In this document: one piece after another, positions 1 to 9,335 of the stretch | How the letters are laid out: the number at the start of each line of letters is the position of its first letter | Position numbering within the stretch: position 1 is the first letter of the stretch | From: Parahaliea maris | GTDB lineage: Bacteria; Pseudomonadota; Gammaproteobacteria; Pseudomonadales; Halieaceae | Reading direction: 5' to 3' | Assembly: GCF_008064665.1 (NCBI RefSeq) | Contig: NZ_VRZA01000006.1 | Span: 186,001 to 250,000, forward strand | Length of the DNA stretch: 64,000 nucleotides | Made by a program: the position numbers and the translations under genes | Notes under the pieces: model-generated | Told to the model about the DNA's origin: nothing | The model's input: the letters and a program-made list of their open reading frames with translations, nothing else | Databases searched by the model: none

Positions 1-45
1 TGATATATAAGAATTAATTTTATTTTCTGTGAGTGGTTGGGGCGC

Positions 46-73
46 TTGACGGCACACCGTATGTGACTAGAAT
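46..73 (+). promoter_or_regulatory. Vegetative promoter of groESL
   Basis: A sigma-70 type promoter is seen: TTGACG at 46-51, a 16-base spacer, and TAGAAT at 68-73. The -10 box runs directly into the CIRCE operator that begins at base 73, so a repressor on CIRCE would block this start. Assignment is by consensus match only. Confidence 0.6.
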
Positions 74-99
74 TAGCACTCTCTCGCAAAGAGTGCTAA
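73..99 (+). promoter_or_regulatory. CIRCE operator (HrcA binding site)
   Basis: TTAGCACTC at 73-81 and GAGTGCTAA at 91-99 are separated by nine bases, a perfect match to the known CIRCE inverted repeat bound by the HrcA repressor. It lies at the expected start point of the vegetative promoter and upstream of the heat-shock promoter of groESL. HrcA itself is not encoded in the window. Confidence 0.95.
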
Positions 100-106
100 T
101 CGGGCC

Positions 107-132
107 CTTGAAATCCATTCCAGTGCCCCAAT
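107..132 (+). promoter_or_regulatory. Sigma-32 heat-shock promoter of groESL
   Basis: CTTGAAA at 107-113 is followed, after 12 bases, by CCCCAAT at 126-132. This matches the RpoH consensus (CTTGAAA, 11-16 bases, CCCCATNT). It lies about 60 bases before the groES start and downstream of CIRCE, so heat-shock transcription could begin beyond the HrcA operator. Confidence 0.8.
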
Positions 133-190
133 AGATCAAGCAACCCCCGCCGGGGGCCTGTATAACATCGTTACTAGGAGAGCTTCAGAA

Positions 191-481
191 ATGAAAATCC
201 GTCCGCTGTACGACCGGGTGGTCGTTCGTCGTAAAGAAGAGGAAGAGACCACTGCAGGCGGCATCCTTCTGCCCGGTTCCGCCAAAGAGAAGCCCAATCA
301 GGGCGAAATTGTTGCAGTTGGCGAGGGCAAGGTCCTGGACAACGGCGACGTACGTGCCCTGGCTGTCAAGGTTGGCGACCGCGTGGTCTTCGGCCAATAC
401 GCCGGCAGCAACACCATCGAGGTTGACGGCGAAGAGCTGATCATCATGGGTGAGAGCGAAATCTACGCCGTCGTAGAGTAA
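191..481 (+). CDS. groES: Co-chaperonin GroES (Cpn10)
   Basis: GroES is the seven-subunit lid that caps the GroEL cylinder and encloses the folding substrate in the cytoplasm. The 96-residue protein has the full family length, opens with the typical [14 protein letters not shown] beginning and contains the mobile-loop stretch TAGGILLPG at about residues 21-29, which contacts GroEL. A purine-rich ribosome site (around 175-181) precedes the ATG. It is the first gene of the groES-groEL operon, with 51 bases to groEL, and sits behind a CIRCE operator and a sigma-32 promoter. Confidence 0.98.
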   Translation: MKIRPLYDRVVVRRKEEEETTAGGILLPGSAKEKPNQGEIVAVGEGKVLDNGDVRALAVKVGDRVVFGQYAGSNTIEVDGEELIIMGESEIYAVVE

Positions 482-529
482 TCGCCCCCCGAACCGAATT
501 CAGAAACTGTAAAGAGATTAAGGATTTAG

Positions 530-2179
<1,650 letters not shown>

Positions 2180-2204
2180 GCCGGACCCACAGTCCTTTAA
2201 AAGG

Positions 2205-2235
2205 AACCCCGTCTCGAGAGAGGCGGGGTTTTTTT
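2205..2235 (+). terminator. Intrinsic terminator of groESL
   Basis: AACCCCG at 2205-2211 pairs with CGGGGTT at 2224-2230, and the stem continues directly into a run of T to 2235. It sits 25 bases after the groEL stop codon. Confidence 0.9.
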
Positions 2236-2343
2236 ATGTACAGGAAGTACTGTAGATCGCGGGAGCCATGGAAGGCGAGAGCGATCAATGGGCATGAAAG
2301 TGCTACAATCCCAGCGGGGTTATAAATAAATAAGGAGAAATTC

Positions 2344-2970
2344 ATGAGTATGGTTGTCGAGTTCATTTTCCGCTGGGCGCACGTCCTGTTTGGTATCACC
2401 TGGATAGGCATGCTGTACTACTTCAATTTCGTCCAGACGGAATACTTCAAGGAGGCCGAGGCGGACGCCAAGGCCGATGCAATGAAAAAGCTGGCGCCGC
2501 GGGCGCTGTGGTGGTTCCGCTGGGGCGCGATGTTCACGTTTATCACCGGTCTGGTCCTGCTGCACTTCGTGGGCGCCATGAGCAACTTCGTCGGTTCCTC
2601 GCTGATCTGGATCGGTGCCCTGGCCGGTACCCTGATGTTCCTTAACGTGTGGCTGATCATCTGGCCCAACCAGCAGATCGTCCTGGGCATGAAAGAGGGT
2701 GAAGGTCCCGTAGCGGCGGCCAAGGCCGGGTTGGCCTCGCGCACCAACACCCTGTTTTCCGGCCCCATGCTGCTGGGGATGCTGGGCTCCAAGCACCTGT
2801 ATATCTCAGATCTCAGCATGACCGGCCTGATTGCCTGTGTGGTGATCATTCTGGCCCTTGAGGCGAACGCCCTGTTTGGCAAGACCGGCCCCATGACCAA
2901 GGTGGTCGGGGTGGTCCATTGCAGCATTGCCCTGACGGCGCTGCTGTGGATCCTGCTGGCCTTCCTGTAG
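2344..2970 (+). CDS. Urate oxidase N-terminal-type membrane protein (PuuD-like, no cytochrome domain)
   Basis: The 208-residue protein is made of hydrophobic helices and begins with the aromatic, His-containing segment FRWAHVLFGITWIGMLYYFN that is characteristic of the membrane domain of PuuD-type urate hydroxylases (urate oxidase N-terminal family). In PuuD a C-terminal cytochrome c domain follows; here the chain stops after the membrane part and no CXXCH motif is present. Conserved histidines near both ends (H14, H-containing VVHCSI near residue 190) could be haem ligands. Whether it acts on urate is unknown; no purine-degradation genes are nearby. The start has an AAGGAG ribosome site eight bases upstream. 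It stands alone between two terminators. Confidence 0.75.
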   Translation: MSMVVEFIFRWAHVLFGITWIGMLYYFNFVQTEYFKEAEADAKADAMKKLAPRALWWFRWGAMFTFITGLVLLHFVGAMSNFVGSSLIWIGALAGTLMFLNVWLIIWPNQQIVLGMKEGEGPVAAAKAGLASRTNTLFSGPMLLGMLGSKHLYISDLSMTGLIACVVIILALEANALFGKTGPMTKVVGVVHCSIALTALLWILLAFL

Positions 2971-2988
2971 GCTGCATTGGCGTCAGTT

Positions 2989-3014
2989 AAAGCCGGGCTT
3001 GTCCCGGCTTTTTG
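2989..3014 (+). terminator. Intrinsic terminator after the PuuD-like gene
   Basis: AGCCGGG and CCCGGCT form a hairpin with a short CTTGT-type loop, followed by TTTTG. It lies about 20 bases after the stop codon of the PuuD-like gene. Confidence 0.8.
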
Positions 3015-3086
3015 CTTTCCGGCGAGTGCATTTTTGCCTCCTGGGCAACTGGTTCAGCACTGGTTTCTGCCGTCTGGGTGCCTATG

Positions 3087-3092
3087 TATAAT
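3087..3092 (+). promoter_or_regulatory. Probable -10 box of the coiled-coil membrane protein gene
   Basis: A perfect TATAAT lies 30 bases before the preferred start codon at 3123. The hexamer 17 bases upstream (TTTCTG at 3064-3069) is a poor -35 match, so only the -10 element is convincing. Confidence 0.45.
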
Positions 3093-3122
3093 GGCCGCTC
3101 GTTTTCATTTGCTACGCCGTTT

Positions 3123-3908
3123 ATGTCCCAAGACGATCTCGACCACATCCCCTCCATTGTCCCCACACGGGACAGCGACTCGCACCACGCCAAGCCACGC
3201 CCCCGCAGCCAACCCGCTGGCGGCAAGGGGAAGGGAAATGGCCGGGGCAAGGCGCCGCCGCCCGCCCGACAAGGCGGCAGCGGGCTGTGGGCGCGCCTTT
3301 TTATCACCATTGCGCTGGTGGTGGCCGCGGTCGCCTGTGCCTGGGCCTGGCAGTTGCAGGAGCAGCTGCAGCAGTCCAATCACCAGTTGGCGCGGGCCGC
3401 AGAGCGCATCACCGACCTGGAAGATCGCCTCTCGGACACCGATGAGGGCCTGAGCCAGAATACCCAGGCGATGGCGGTCAAGATCAAGGAGCTGTATTCG
3501 GAGGTAGACAAGCTGTGGGCTTCTGCCTGGCGCCGCAACAAGGCGCGGCTGGACGACCTCGAAGGGGCCAGCAAGAGCCAGGGCCAGAAGGTCACGGCGA
3601 ATGCGAAGTCCCTGGCGGATGCCCAGAGCCAGCTCAAGGCGGCATCGGCGGATCTGGCCAAGTTGCGCGGCGTGGCCAGCGACCTGGAGCGCCTGATGAG
3701 CAGTGCCAAGGCCAATGGCGCCGAGGTGGAGCGGGTGGCTGACAGCCTGAACAAGATCAACCTCGAGTTGGCCAAGATGAACAAGCGGATCCAGAGCAAC
3801 GAGGAGTGGGTGAACTCCATCAATGCCTTCCGCCGCCAGATCAATACCGACCTGTCGGCCCTGCAGACCCAGCTGCGGAACATGCAAAGCGCCGGCACCA
3901 CACCCTGA
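3123..3908 (+). CDS. Single-span membrane protein with periplasmic coiled coil
   Basis: This 261-residue protein starts at the ATG of MSQDDLDHIPSIVP; an upstream in-frame ATG at 3012 exists but would overlap the preceding terminator and the TATAAT box. A basic, Pro/Gly/Lys-rich cytoplasmic segment (residues about 20-55) is followed by one hydrophobic helix (about 57-78, LFITIALVVAAVACAWAWQL) and then a long region of heptad-like Gln/Ala/Leu/Lys repeats predicted to be coiled coil. The topology is like HemX- or TolA-type helper proteins, but no family is recognised and no function is assigned. It precedes the fumarase gene with its own probable promoter. Confidence 0.75.
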   Translation: MSQDDLDHIPSIVPTRDSDSHHAKPRPRSQPAGGKGKGNGRGKAPPPARQGGSGLWARLFITIALVVAAVACAWAWQLQEQLQQSNHQLARAAERITDLEDRLSDTDEGLSQNTQAMAVKIKELYSEVDKLWASAWRRNKARLDDLEGASKSQGQKVTANAKSLADAQSQLKAASADLAKLRGVASDLERLMSSAKANGAEVERVADSLNKINLELAKMNKRIQSNEEWVNSINAFRRQINTDLSALQTQLRNMQSAGTTP

Positions 3909-3914
3909 TCCACC

Positions 3915-3934
3915 GGCGGGGCCAGGGCCCCGCC
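3915..3934 (+). terminator. GC-rich hairpin after the coiled-coil protein gene
   Basis: GGCGGGGCC at 3915-3923 is mirrored by GGCCCCGCC at 3926-3934 with two bases between. No T-run follows, so it could end transcription only weakly or could protect the transcript end. Confidence 0.4.
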
Positions 3935-4024
3935 CATTCACAAGGGGGTGTATACTGGCGCCCCTGATATTTGCTGCCCCAGGCCCGGCATACGCAGTTG
4001 GGCCGATGAGAAAAGGTATTTGCC

Positions 4025-5548
4025 ATGACTGTCATTCGCCAGGACGACTTTATAGACAGCGTCGCCGACGCGCTGCAATTCATCTCCTACTACCACCCGC
4101 TGGATTTCGTGAAGGCGGTGCACCAGGCCTATGAACTGGAGCAGAACCCGGCGGCAAAGGACGCCATGGCGCAGATCCTGATCAACTCCCGCATGTGCGC
4201 CACCGGCCACCGCCCGATCTGCCAGGATACCGGGATCGTGACGGTCTTCCTCAAGATCGGCATGAATGTGCAGTGGGACGCGACAATGTCAGTGGCGGAT
4301 ATGGTGAATGAAGGCGTACGCCGGGCCTACCTGCATCCGGACAACGTACTGCGGGCCTCCATCCTCGCCGACCCGGCGGGTGCCCGCAAGAACACCAAGG
4401 ACAACACCCCGGCCGTGATTCACATGGAAGTTGTGGAAGGGGATACCGTGGACGTGCAGGTCGCAGCCAAGGGCGGCGGTTCCGAAAACAAGTCCAAGAT
4501 GGTGATGCTCAACCCCTCCGACAGCATTGTCGATTGGGTGGTGAAGACCGTTCCCACCATGGGCGCGGGCTGGTGTCCGCCCGGCATGCTGGGTATCGGC
4601 ATCGGCGGCACGGCGGAGAAGGCCGCAGTGATGGCGAAGGAGTCCCTGATGGACCCCATCGATATCCACGAATTGCGCGAGCGCGGCCCCTCCAACCGTG
4701 CGGAAGAACTGCGCCTCGAGATCATGGATGCGGTCAACAAGCTGGGTATCGGTGCCCAGGGCCTCGGTGGCCTGACCACGGTGCTGGACGTGAAGATCAT
4801 GGATTACCCGACTCACGCGGCCTCCCTGCCGGTAGCGATGATCCCCAACTGTGCCGCTACCCGCCACGCCCACTTCGTGCTGGATGGCTCGGGTCCGGCC
4901 CTGCAGACCCCGCCGGACCTGGACGAATGGCCCGACATTACCTGGGAAGTCGGCGATACCGTACGCCGGGTGAACCTGGACGCCGTCACCCCGGAAGAGG
5001 CCGCCCAGTGGCAGCCGGGCGATACCCTGCTGCTGTCCGGCAAGATGCTGACCGGGCGCGATGCCGCACACAAGAAAATGAAGGAACTGATCGAGTCCGG
5101 TGAGGGCCTGCCGGCAGAAGTGGACCTGAAGGGCCGCTTCATCTATTACGTGGGCCCGGTCGATCCGGTGCGCGACGAAGTGGTTGGCCCCGCCGGTCCC
5201 ACTACCTCCACCCGCATGGACAAGTTTACCGACTTCGTCCTCGAGCACACTGGCCTGCTGGGCATGATCGGCAAGGCCGAGCGCGGCCCCACCGGCATCG
5301 AGGCGATCAAGAAGCACAAGGCGGTGTACCTGATGGCCGTGGGCGGTGCCGCCTACCTGGTGTCCAAGGCGATCACCTCGGCAAAAGTCGTGGCCTTCCC
5401 CGAACTCGGGATGGAAGCCATTTACGAGTTCGAGGTGAAAGACATGCCGGTCAGCGTGGCGGTGGACGCCACCGGCACCTCGGTCCACGAGACCGGTCCC
5501 AAGCTGTGGAAGCAGAAAATCGAGGCCGAAGCCATCGAGCTGATTTAG
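4025..5548 (+). CDS. fumA: Fumarate hydratase, class I (iron-sulfur)
   Basis: Class I fumarase converts fumarate and water to L-malate in the TCA cycle using an oxygen-sensitive [4Fe-4S] cluster. The 507-residue single chain contains both the alpha part (cluster Cys in RPICQDTG, about residue 67; NCAATRHAHF about 277) and the beta part (GPTTSTRMD, GGAAYL), so it is a full fused enzyme of normal FumA length. The ATG follows an AAAAGG ribosome site. No antisense or regulatory element was seen. fumA is used for the class; FumA/FumB distinction is not possible here. Confidence 0.93.
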   Translation: MTVIRQDDFIDSVADALQFISYYHPLDFVKAVHQAYELEQNPAAKDAMAQILINSRMCATGHRPICQDTGIVTVFLKIGMNVQWDATMSVADMVNEGVRRAYLHPDNVLRASILADPAGARKNTKDNTPAVIHMEVVEGDTVDVQVAAKGGGSENKSKMVMLNPSDSIVDWVVKTVPTMGAGWCPPGMLGIGIGGTAEKAAVMAKESLMDPIDIHELRERGPSNRAEELRLEIMDAVNKLGIGAQGLGGLTTVLDVKIMDYPTHAASLPVAMIPNCAATRHAHFVLDGSGPALQTPPDLDEWPDITWEVGDTVRRVNLDAVTPEEAAQWQPGDTLLLSGKMLTGRDAAHKKMKELIESGEGLPAEVDLKGRFIYYVGPVDPVRDEVVGPAGPTTSTRMDKFTDFVLEHTGLLGMIGKAERGPTGIEAIKKHKAVYLMAVGGAAYLVSKAITSAKVVAFPELGMEAIYEFEVKDMPVSVAVDATGTSVHETGPKLWKQKIEAEAIELI

Positions 5549-5590
5549 CCTCCTGTCAGGTTCAAGTGGGCATTACGGGCAGCTGATGAG

Positions 5591-5685
5591 AGAATGGATC
5601 CCCGCCTACGCGGGGATGACTCAACCACACCTATCATTGGCTCGGGTAACGTCATCCCCGAACGCCTTTGTCGGGGATCCATTCT
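5591..5685. repeat. REP-like palindrome pair (REPIN-type) between fumA and sbcB
   Basis: Two inverted arms, 5591-5620 and 5651-5685, share AGAATGGATCCCCG and CGGGGATGAC in opposite orientation. Each arm is itself a hairpin (CCCCG ... CGGGG), and the whole unit folds as one long imperfect palindrome with a 30-base centre. This is the layout of REP doublets, which are dispersed many times in proteobacterial genomes. Only one copy was noticed in this window. Its right end is 14 bases from the sbcB start codon. Confidence 0.75.
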
Positions 5686-5699
5686 GAAAGGTCAGAACT

Positions 5700-7148
5700 T
5701 TGCCTGAAACCTTCTATTGGCACGACTATGAAACCTTCGGTGCCGATCCCTCGCGGGATCGGCCCGTGCAATTCGCCGGAGTTCGCACCGATGCCGATCT
5801 GAACATCATCGGCGATCCCCTGGTCATTTACGCCCGCCCCGCCAACGATTTCCTGCCCCATCCCCAGGCCTGCCTGGTGACGGGCATTACCCCCCAGGAG
5901 GCGCTGGAAAAGGGGGTGCCGGAGTGCGAGTTTATCGCCCGGATCCACTCCGAACTGGCCCAGCCAGGCACCTGTGGAGTGGGCTACAACTCCCTGCGCT
6001 TTGACGACGAGGTTACGCGCTACACCCTGTACCGCAATTTCTACGACCCCTATGCACGCGAATGGCAGAACGGTAATTCGCGCTGGGACATCATCGATAT
6101 GTTGCGCGCCGCCTACGCCCTGCGCCCCGAGGGGGTGGAGTGGCCCCTGCGGGAGGACGGTCACGCCAGCTTCCGCCTGGAGGAGCTGACCGTCGCCAAC
6201 GGCATTGCCCACGAGGCGGCCCACGACGCGCTGTCCGACGTGCATGCCACCATTGCCATGGCGCGGCTGATTCGGGAAAAACAGCCCCGGCTCTATGACT
6301 ACGTGCTGGCCCACCGGGACAAGCGCAAGGTGGCGCAGCTGCTGGATGTGGCGAATATGAAGCCGGTATTGCACGTCTCGGGGATGTTCGGTGGCGAGCG
6401 CTTCAATACGGCGCTGGTGGTGCCGCTGGCGGAGCACCCGCAGAACCGCAACGAAATCATCTGCTTCGACCTTTCCAGCGATCCGGCCATGCTGGCGGAG
6501 TTGAGCCCCGCCGAGATTCAGGGCCTGCTTTACACACCTGCCAGCGACCTGCCTGAGGGGCAGCAGCGTCCGGGGCTGAAAACTCTGCGCCTGAACCGCT
6601 GCCCGCTGGTGGTCACCGCGAAGATGGCGAGCCCGGAAGTGGCGGCGCGGATCGGGCTCGACGGAGCCCTATGCCGGTCTCACCTGGCAGCACTGCGTGC
6701 GCAGAGGGCCGCCAACCTGGCCGATTTCACTGCTCGGGTGCAGGCCATCTACGCCGAACGCGAACGGCCACCGATTACCGACCCGGACCGTATGCTGTAC
6801 AGCGGCGGCTTCTTTGGGGAGGCGGACAAGCGCGCCATGGCCCGGGTGCGCGAGGCAACGCCGGAAGCCCTGGCCAGCCAGAGCTTTCCCTTCGAGGACC
6901 CGCGACTTCCGGAAATGTTGTTCCGCTACCGGGCGCGCAATTTTCCCGAGTCCCTGTCCGCTGAGGAGATGGCGCAGTGGGAGGAGTTTCGCTTCCAGCG
7001 CCTCACCGAGCCCGAGGCGGGCGGCAGCCTGTGCATGGAGAGCTATCACGAGGAGATCGAGCAACTGCTCGCCGCCGGTGATCTCTCACCGGCGAAGGAA
7101 CAGGTTTTGCATCGCCTGCTGGAGTACGGCGACAGCCTGTTGGCCTGA
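5700..7148 (+). CDS. sbcB: Exodeoxyribonuclease I
   Basis: SbcB (XonA) degrades single-stranded DNA from 3' to 5' in recombination and mismatch repair. The 482-residue protein is the usual length and opens with the DEDD-family exonuclease motif HDYETFG (acidic residues D9 and E11), followed by RPVQFAGVRTD and the HDALSDVHATIAMA exonuclease motif III near residues 176-189; the C-terminal ExoI-specific region is present. The start is TTG, supported by AAAGG eight bases upstream and by alignment with the family beginning. The REP-like pair lies immediately upstream. Confidence 0.93.
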   Translation: MPETFYWHDYETFGADPSRDRPVQFAGVRTDADLNIIGDPLVIYARPANDFLPHPQACLVTGITPQEALEKGVPECEFIARIHSELAQPGTCGVGYNSLRFDDEVTRYTLYRNFYDPYAREWQNGNSRWDIIDMLRAAYALRPEGVEWPLREDGHASFRLEELTVANGIAHEAAHDALSDVHATIAMARLIREKQPRLYDYVLAHRDKRKVAQLLDVANMKPVLHVSGMFGGERFNTALVVPLAEHPQNRNEIICFDLSSDPAMLAELSPAEIQGLLYTPASDLPEGQQRPGLKTLRLNRCPLVVTAKMASPEVAARIGLDGALCRSHLAALRAQRAANLADFTARVQAIYAERERPPITDPDRMLYSGGFFGEADKRAMARVREATPEALASQSFPFEDPRLPEMLFRYRARNFPESLSAEEMAQWEEFRFQRLTEPEAGGSLCMESYHEEIEQLLAAGDLSPAKEQVLHRLLEYGDSLLA

Positions 7149-7165
7149 GGCGCCTTCGGCGTCAG
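7145..7165. terminator. Shared hairpin between convergent sbcB and methyltransferase genes
   Basis: CTGA...CGCC, loop TTC, GGCG-TCAG forms a bulged stem that contains both stop codons (7146-7148 for sbcB, 7162-7164 for the opposite gene). No T-run is present on either side, so terminator strength is uncertain. Confidence 0.4.
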
Positions 7166-7803
7166 CCGGAGGTCGTTGGCGTTGTTGGAGCATCGGGCTT
7201 TTTCGCGATGATGGTTTTTACCACATCGAGAAAAACGTGGTTCACTTCCTCCAGTTCAAACCCGGCCGCCACCACGTTATTGACCGTGCGCCGGTTCATC
7301 GAGGGGCCAATTTTCTCCGTCAACAGGGTCATCAGCTGCATCATGGCGCTGAAGGGGAAGAAGCGGCTGCCGGTGTGTTCGAACATGCACAGCTCGCCAC
7401 CGGGCTTGAGCACCCGATGCAGGCTGCGCAGGCCGTTGACCGGGTCTGGCACCGAGCAGAATGTGCAGGCGGTAAACACCTGGTCGAAGTGGTCGTCGGG
7501 GAAGTCGAGTTCATGGACGTCCATTACCCGGGCTTCGAGTTCGCCGTCATAGGCGGTCACCCGCGGCGCCGCCACTTCCAGCATGGCCGGGCTGATATCG
7601 ATGCCGGTAATGGTTTTGCCGGGCGGGAAGGCTGCTATGTCCAGGCCTGTGCCGAGTGCCATGAACAGGATGCGACCCTCTCCCATCCGGTTGAACAGGG
7701 CGTGCTTCACCGGGTGCCAGCGCTCCTCTGCGCCGCGCCCCGCCATGAGGTCGAAGGTCGGTGCGGCTTTATCCCACTTGGCCTGGGTAGCGAGATCAGT
7801 CAT
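7162..7803 (-). CDS. Class I SAM-dependent methyltransferase (UbiE/PmtA-like)
   Basis: The roughly 213-residue protein has the Rossmann methyltransferase fold markers: a motif I of the form LGTGLDIAAFPPG near residues 45-60, ITGIDISPAML as motif II and LHRVLKPGGELCMFEH as motif V/VI. The sequence is closest in feel to small UbiE- or phosphatidylethanolamine-methyltransferase-type enzymes; the substrate cannot be told. The ATG at 7803 is preferred because AGGAG lies eight bases before it; a GTG at 7812 overlaps that site. It overlaps the upstream membrane protein gene by eight bases, which implies translational coupling. Confidence 0.8.
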   Translation of the reverse strand: MTDLATQAKWDKAAPTFDLMAGRGAEERWHPVKHALFNRMGEGRILFMALGTGLDIAAFPPGKTITGIDISPAMLEVAAPRVTAYDGELEARVMDVHELDFPDDHFDQVFTACTFCSVPDPVNGLRSLHRVLKPGGELCMFEHTGSRFFPFSAMMQLMTLLTEKIGPSMNRRTVNNVVAAGFELEEVNHVFLDVVKTIIAKKPDAPTTPTTSG

Positions 7804-8200
7804 GTTCTGCACTCCTGGCGACGGCAGCCAGTGACTGCGGGCCGCGCACCTGGTTGTTCAATACCCAGACCACCACGATGCAGATGAGGCCGCAAACGGC
7901 ACCCTCCACCAGCGCAAGCCCCCCGGAGATTGGCGTCATGGCGGCGTGCATGCCCACCACCATACCGGCAACCATCCCGGTCAGCATCAGGGGCACCATC
8001 ACCTCCATGGCCCCGAAGTAGCGCCCCAGCGGGAGCCACAGCAGGGTGGCGAAGACCATGCCCAGCAGCATGGTGAGCACCATCACCAGCCACATGTTCC
8101 AACCCAGAGGGGTCATGGCGGCGATCAGCCAGCCGATCACGGCCCCGCCACCGATGTTGGCGAACAGGTCGCCAAGCACAAAAAACAGCCGTTGATCCAT
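7796..8200 (-). CDS. Small four-helix membrane protein of unknown function
   Basis: The 134-residue protein starts at MDQRLFFVLGDLFANIGGG (ATG at 8200, GGAG upstream) and has about four hydrophobic segments rich in Gly and Met, including LVMVLTMLLGMVFATLLWLP and LMLTGMVAGMVVGMHAAM. A longer reading frame to 8311 runs into the pyrB promoter region and is not favoured. It is the first gene of a two-gene unit with the methyltransferase, diverging from pyrB. No family recognised. Confidence 0.65.
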   Translation of the reverse strand: MDQRLFFVLGDLFANIGGGAVIGWLIAAMTPLGWNMWLVMVLTMLLGMVFATLLWLPLGRYFGAMEVMVPLMLTGMVAGMVVGMHAAMTPISGGLALVEGAVCGLICIVVVWVLNNQVRGPQSLAAVARSAEHD

Positions 8201-8283
8201 GTTATTCGGGCTCCGTTGCTGCGATTGGGTGGGAACATCATACGATAAGCTGGCACGCATGGGCATCCGGCCCCGGCAGGCCC

Positions 8284-8289
8284 TATAAT
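8284..8289 (+). promoter_or_regulatory. Probable -10 box of pyrB
   Basis: A perfect TATAAT lies 20-26 bases before the candidate pyrB starts. No good -35 box is seen (GGGCAT at the ideal position). The leader would be very short, leaving no room for a pyr attenuator. Confidence 0.4.
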
Positions 8290-8309
8290 GCCACCGAGTA
8301 TCGTCAGTC

Positions 8310-9335
8310 ATGGAGTTCAGCGTGCAATTCGCCGGCAGTCATATCCTCTCTGTTACCCAGTTCGAACGCGCCGACGTGGAGCGAATTTTCACCGTGGCCG
8401 ACCGCATGGAGCCCTACGCCCATCGGCGCCGGGTGACCAAAGTGCTGGACGGCGCGATTCTCGGCTCCATGTTCTTCGAGCCCAGCACGCGTACCCGGGT
8501 CAGCTTTGGCAGTGCCTTCAATTTGCTCGGCGGGGAAGTGCGCGAGACCACGGGGTTCGAGAATTCCGCCATTGCCAAGGGGGAGTCTCTCTACGATACG
8601 GCCCGGGTATTGAGCGGCTATTCGGATGTCATTGCCATGCGCCACCCGGCAGCGGGTTCCGTAGCCGAGTTTGCCGCTGCCAGCCGGGTGCCGGTGATCA
8701 ACGGCGGTGACGGTGCCAACGAGCACCCCAGCCAGGCGCTGCTGGACCTGTACACCATCAAGAAGGAACTGGCCGGCCGCGGCCGCGCCATCGATGGCCT
8801 GCGTATCGCCATGGTGGGTGACCTGCGTTACGGGCGCACGGTGCACTCGTTGTGCAAGCTGCTGTGCCTGTTCGACAAGGTGCAGGTGGTGCTGGTCTCA
8901 CCCCAGGAGCTGAAGATGCCGGGGGAGATTGTGGAAGAGCTACGGCAGGCGGGCCACGAGGTCATTGAGTCCGATGCCCTCGAGGCGAGCATCGCCCACG
9001 TCGATATCGTCTACTCCACCCGCATTCAGGAAGAGCGCTTCAGCTCCCAGCAGGAGGCCGACCTGTACCGCGGCCGCTTCCGCCTGAACCAGAGCATCTA
9101 TACCGAGCACTGCGAACCGAATACGGTGATCATGCATCCGCTGCCGCGGGATTCCCGGGACACCGCCCGGGAGCTGGATGATGACCTGAACGACAACCCC
9201 AACCTGGCCATTTTTCGCCAGACCGACAACGGCGTGCTGGTGCGCATGGCGTTGTTCGCCCTGGTGCTGGATGTGGTGGACCAGGTCGATCGGCACGCCC
9301 GCGACGTCAACTGGTATACCGCGGGGCGCTTCTGA
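8310..9335 (+). CDS. pyrB: Aspartate carbamoyltransferase, catalytic chain
   Basis: PyrB joins carbamoyl phosphate and aspartate in the first committed step of pyrimidine synthesis. The carbamoyl-phosphate loop FEPSTRTRVSFG is near residues 56-67, and MRHP, NGGDGANEHPSQALLDL and MVGDLRYGRTVHS are present. The protein (341 residues) is somewhat longer than the E. coli chain (311). The ATG at 8310 has no ribosome site; a GTG at 8322 has GGAG six bases upstream and may be the real start (337 residues). No pyrI regulatory gene or dihydroorotase-like pyrC' gene is adjacent. The stop overlaps the nudF start by one base. Confidence 0.93.
   Translation: MEFSVQFAGSHILSVTQFERADVERIFTVADRMEPYAHRRRVTKVLDGAILGSMFFEPSTRTRVSFGSAFNLLGGEVRETTGFENSAIAKGESLYDTARVLSGYSDVIAMRHPAAGSVAEFAAASRVPVINGGDGANEHPSQALLDLYTIKKELAGRGRAIDGLRIAMVGDLRYGRTVHSLCKLLCLFDKVQVVLVSPQELKMPGEIVEELRQAGHEVIESDALEASIAHVDIVYSTRIQEERFSSQQEADLYRGRFRLNQSIYTEHCEPNTVIMHPLPRDSRDTARELDDDLNDNPNLAIFRQTDNGVLVRMALFALVLDVVDQVDRHARDVNWYTAGRF

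Noticed and set aside
3945-3960. TATACT as a fumA promoter
   Set aside because: No -35 box and the surrounding bases are part of a GC hairpin region; too weak to list as a feature.
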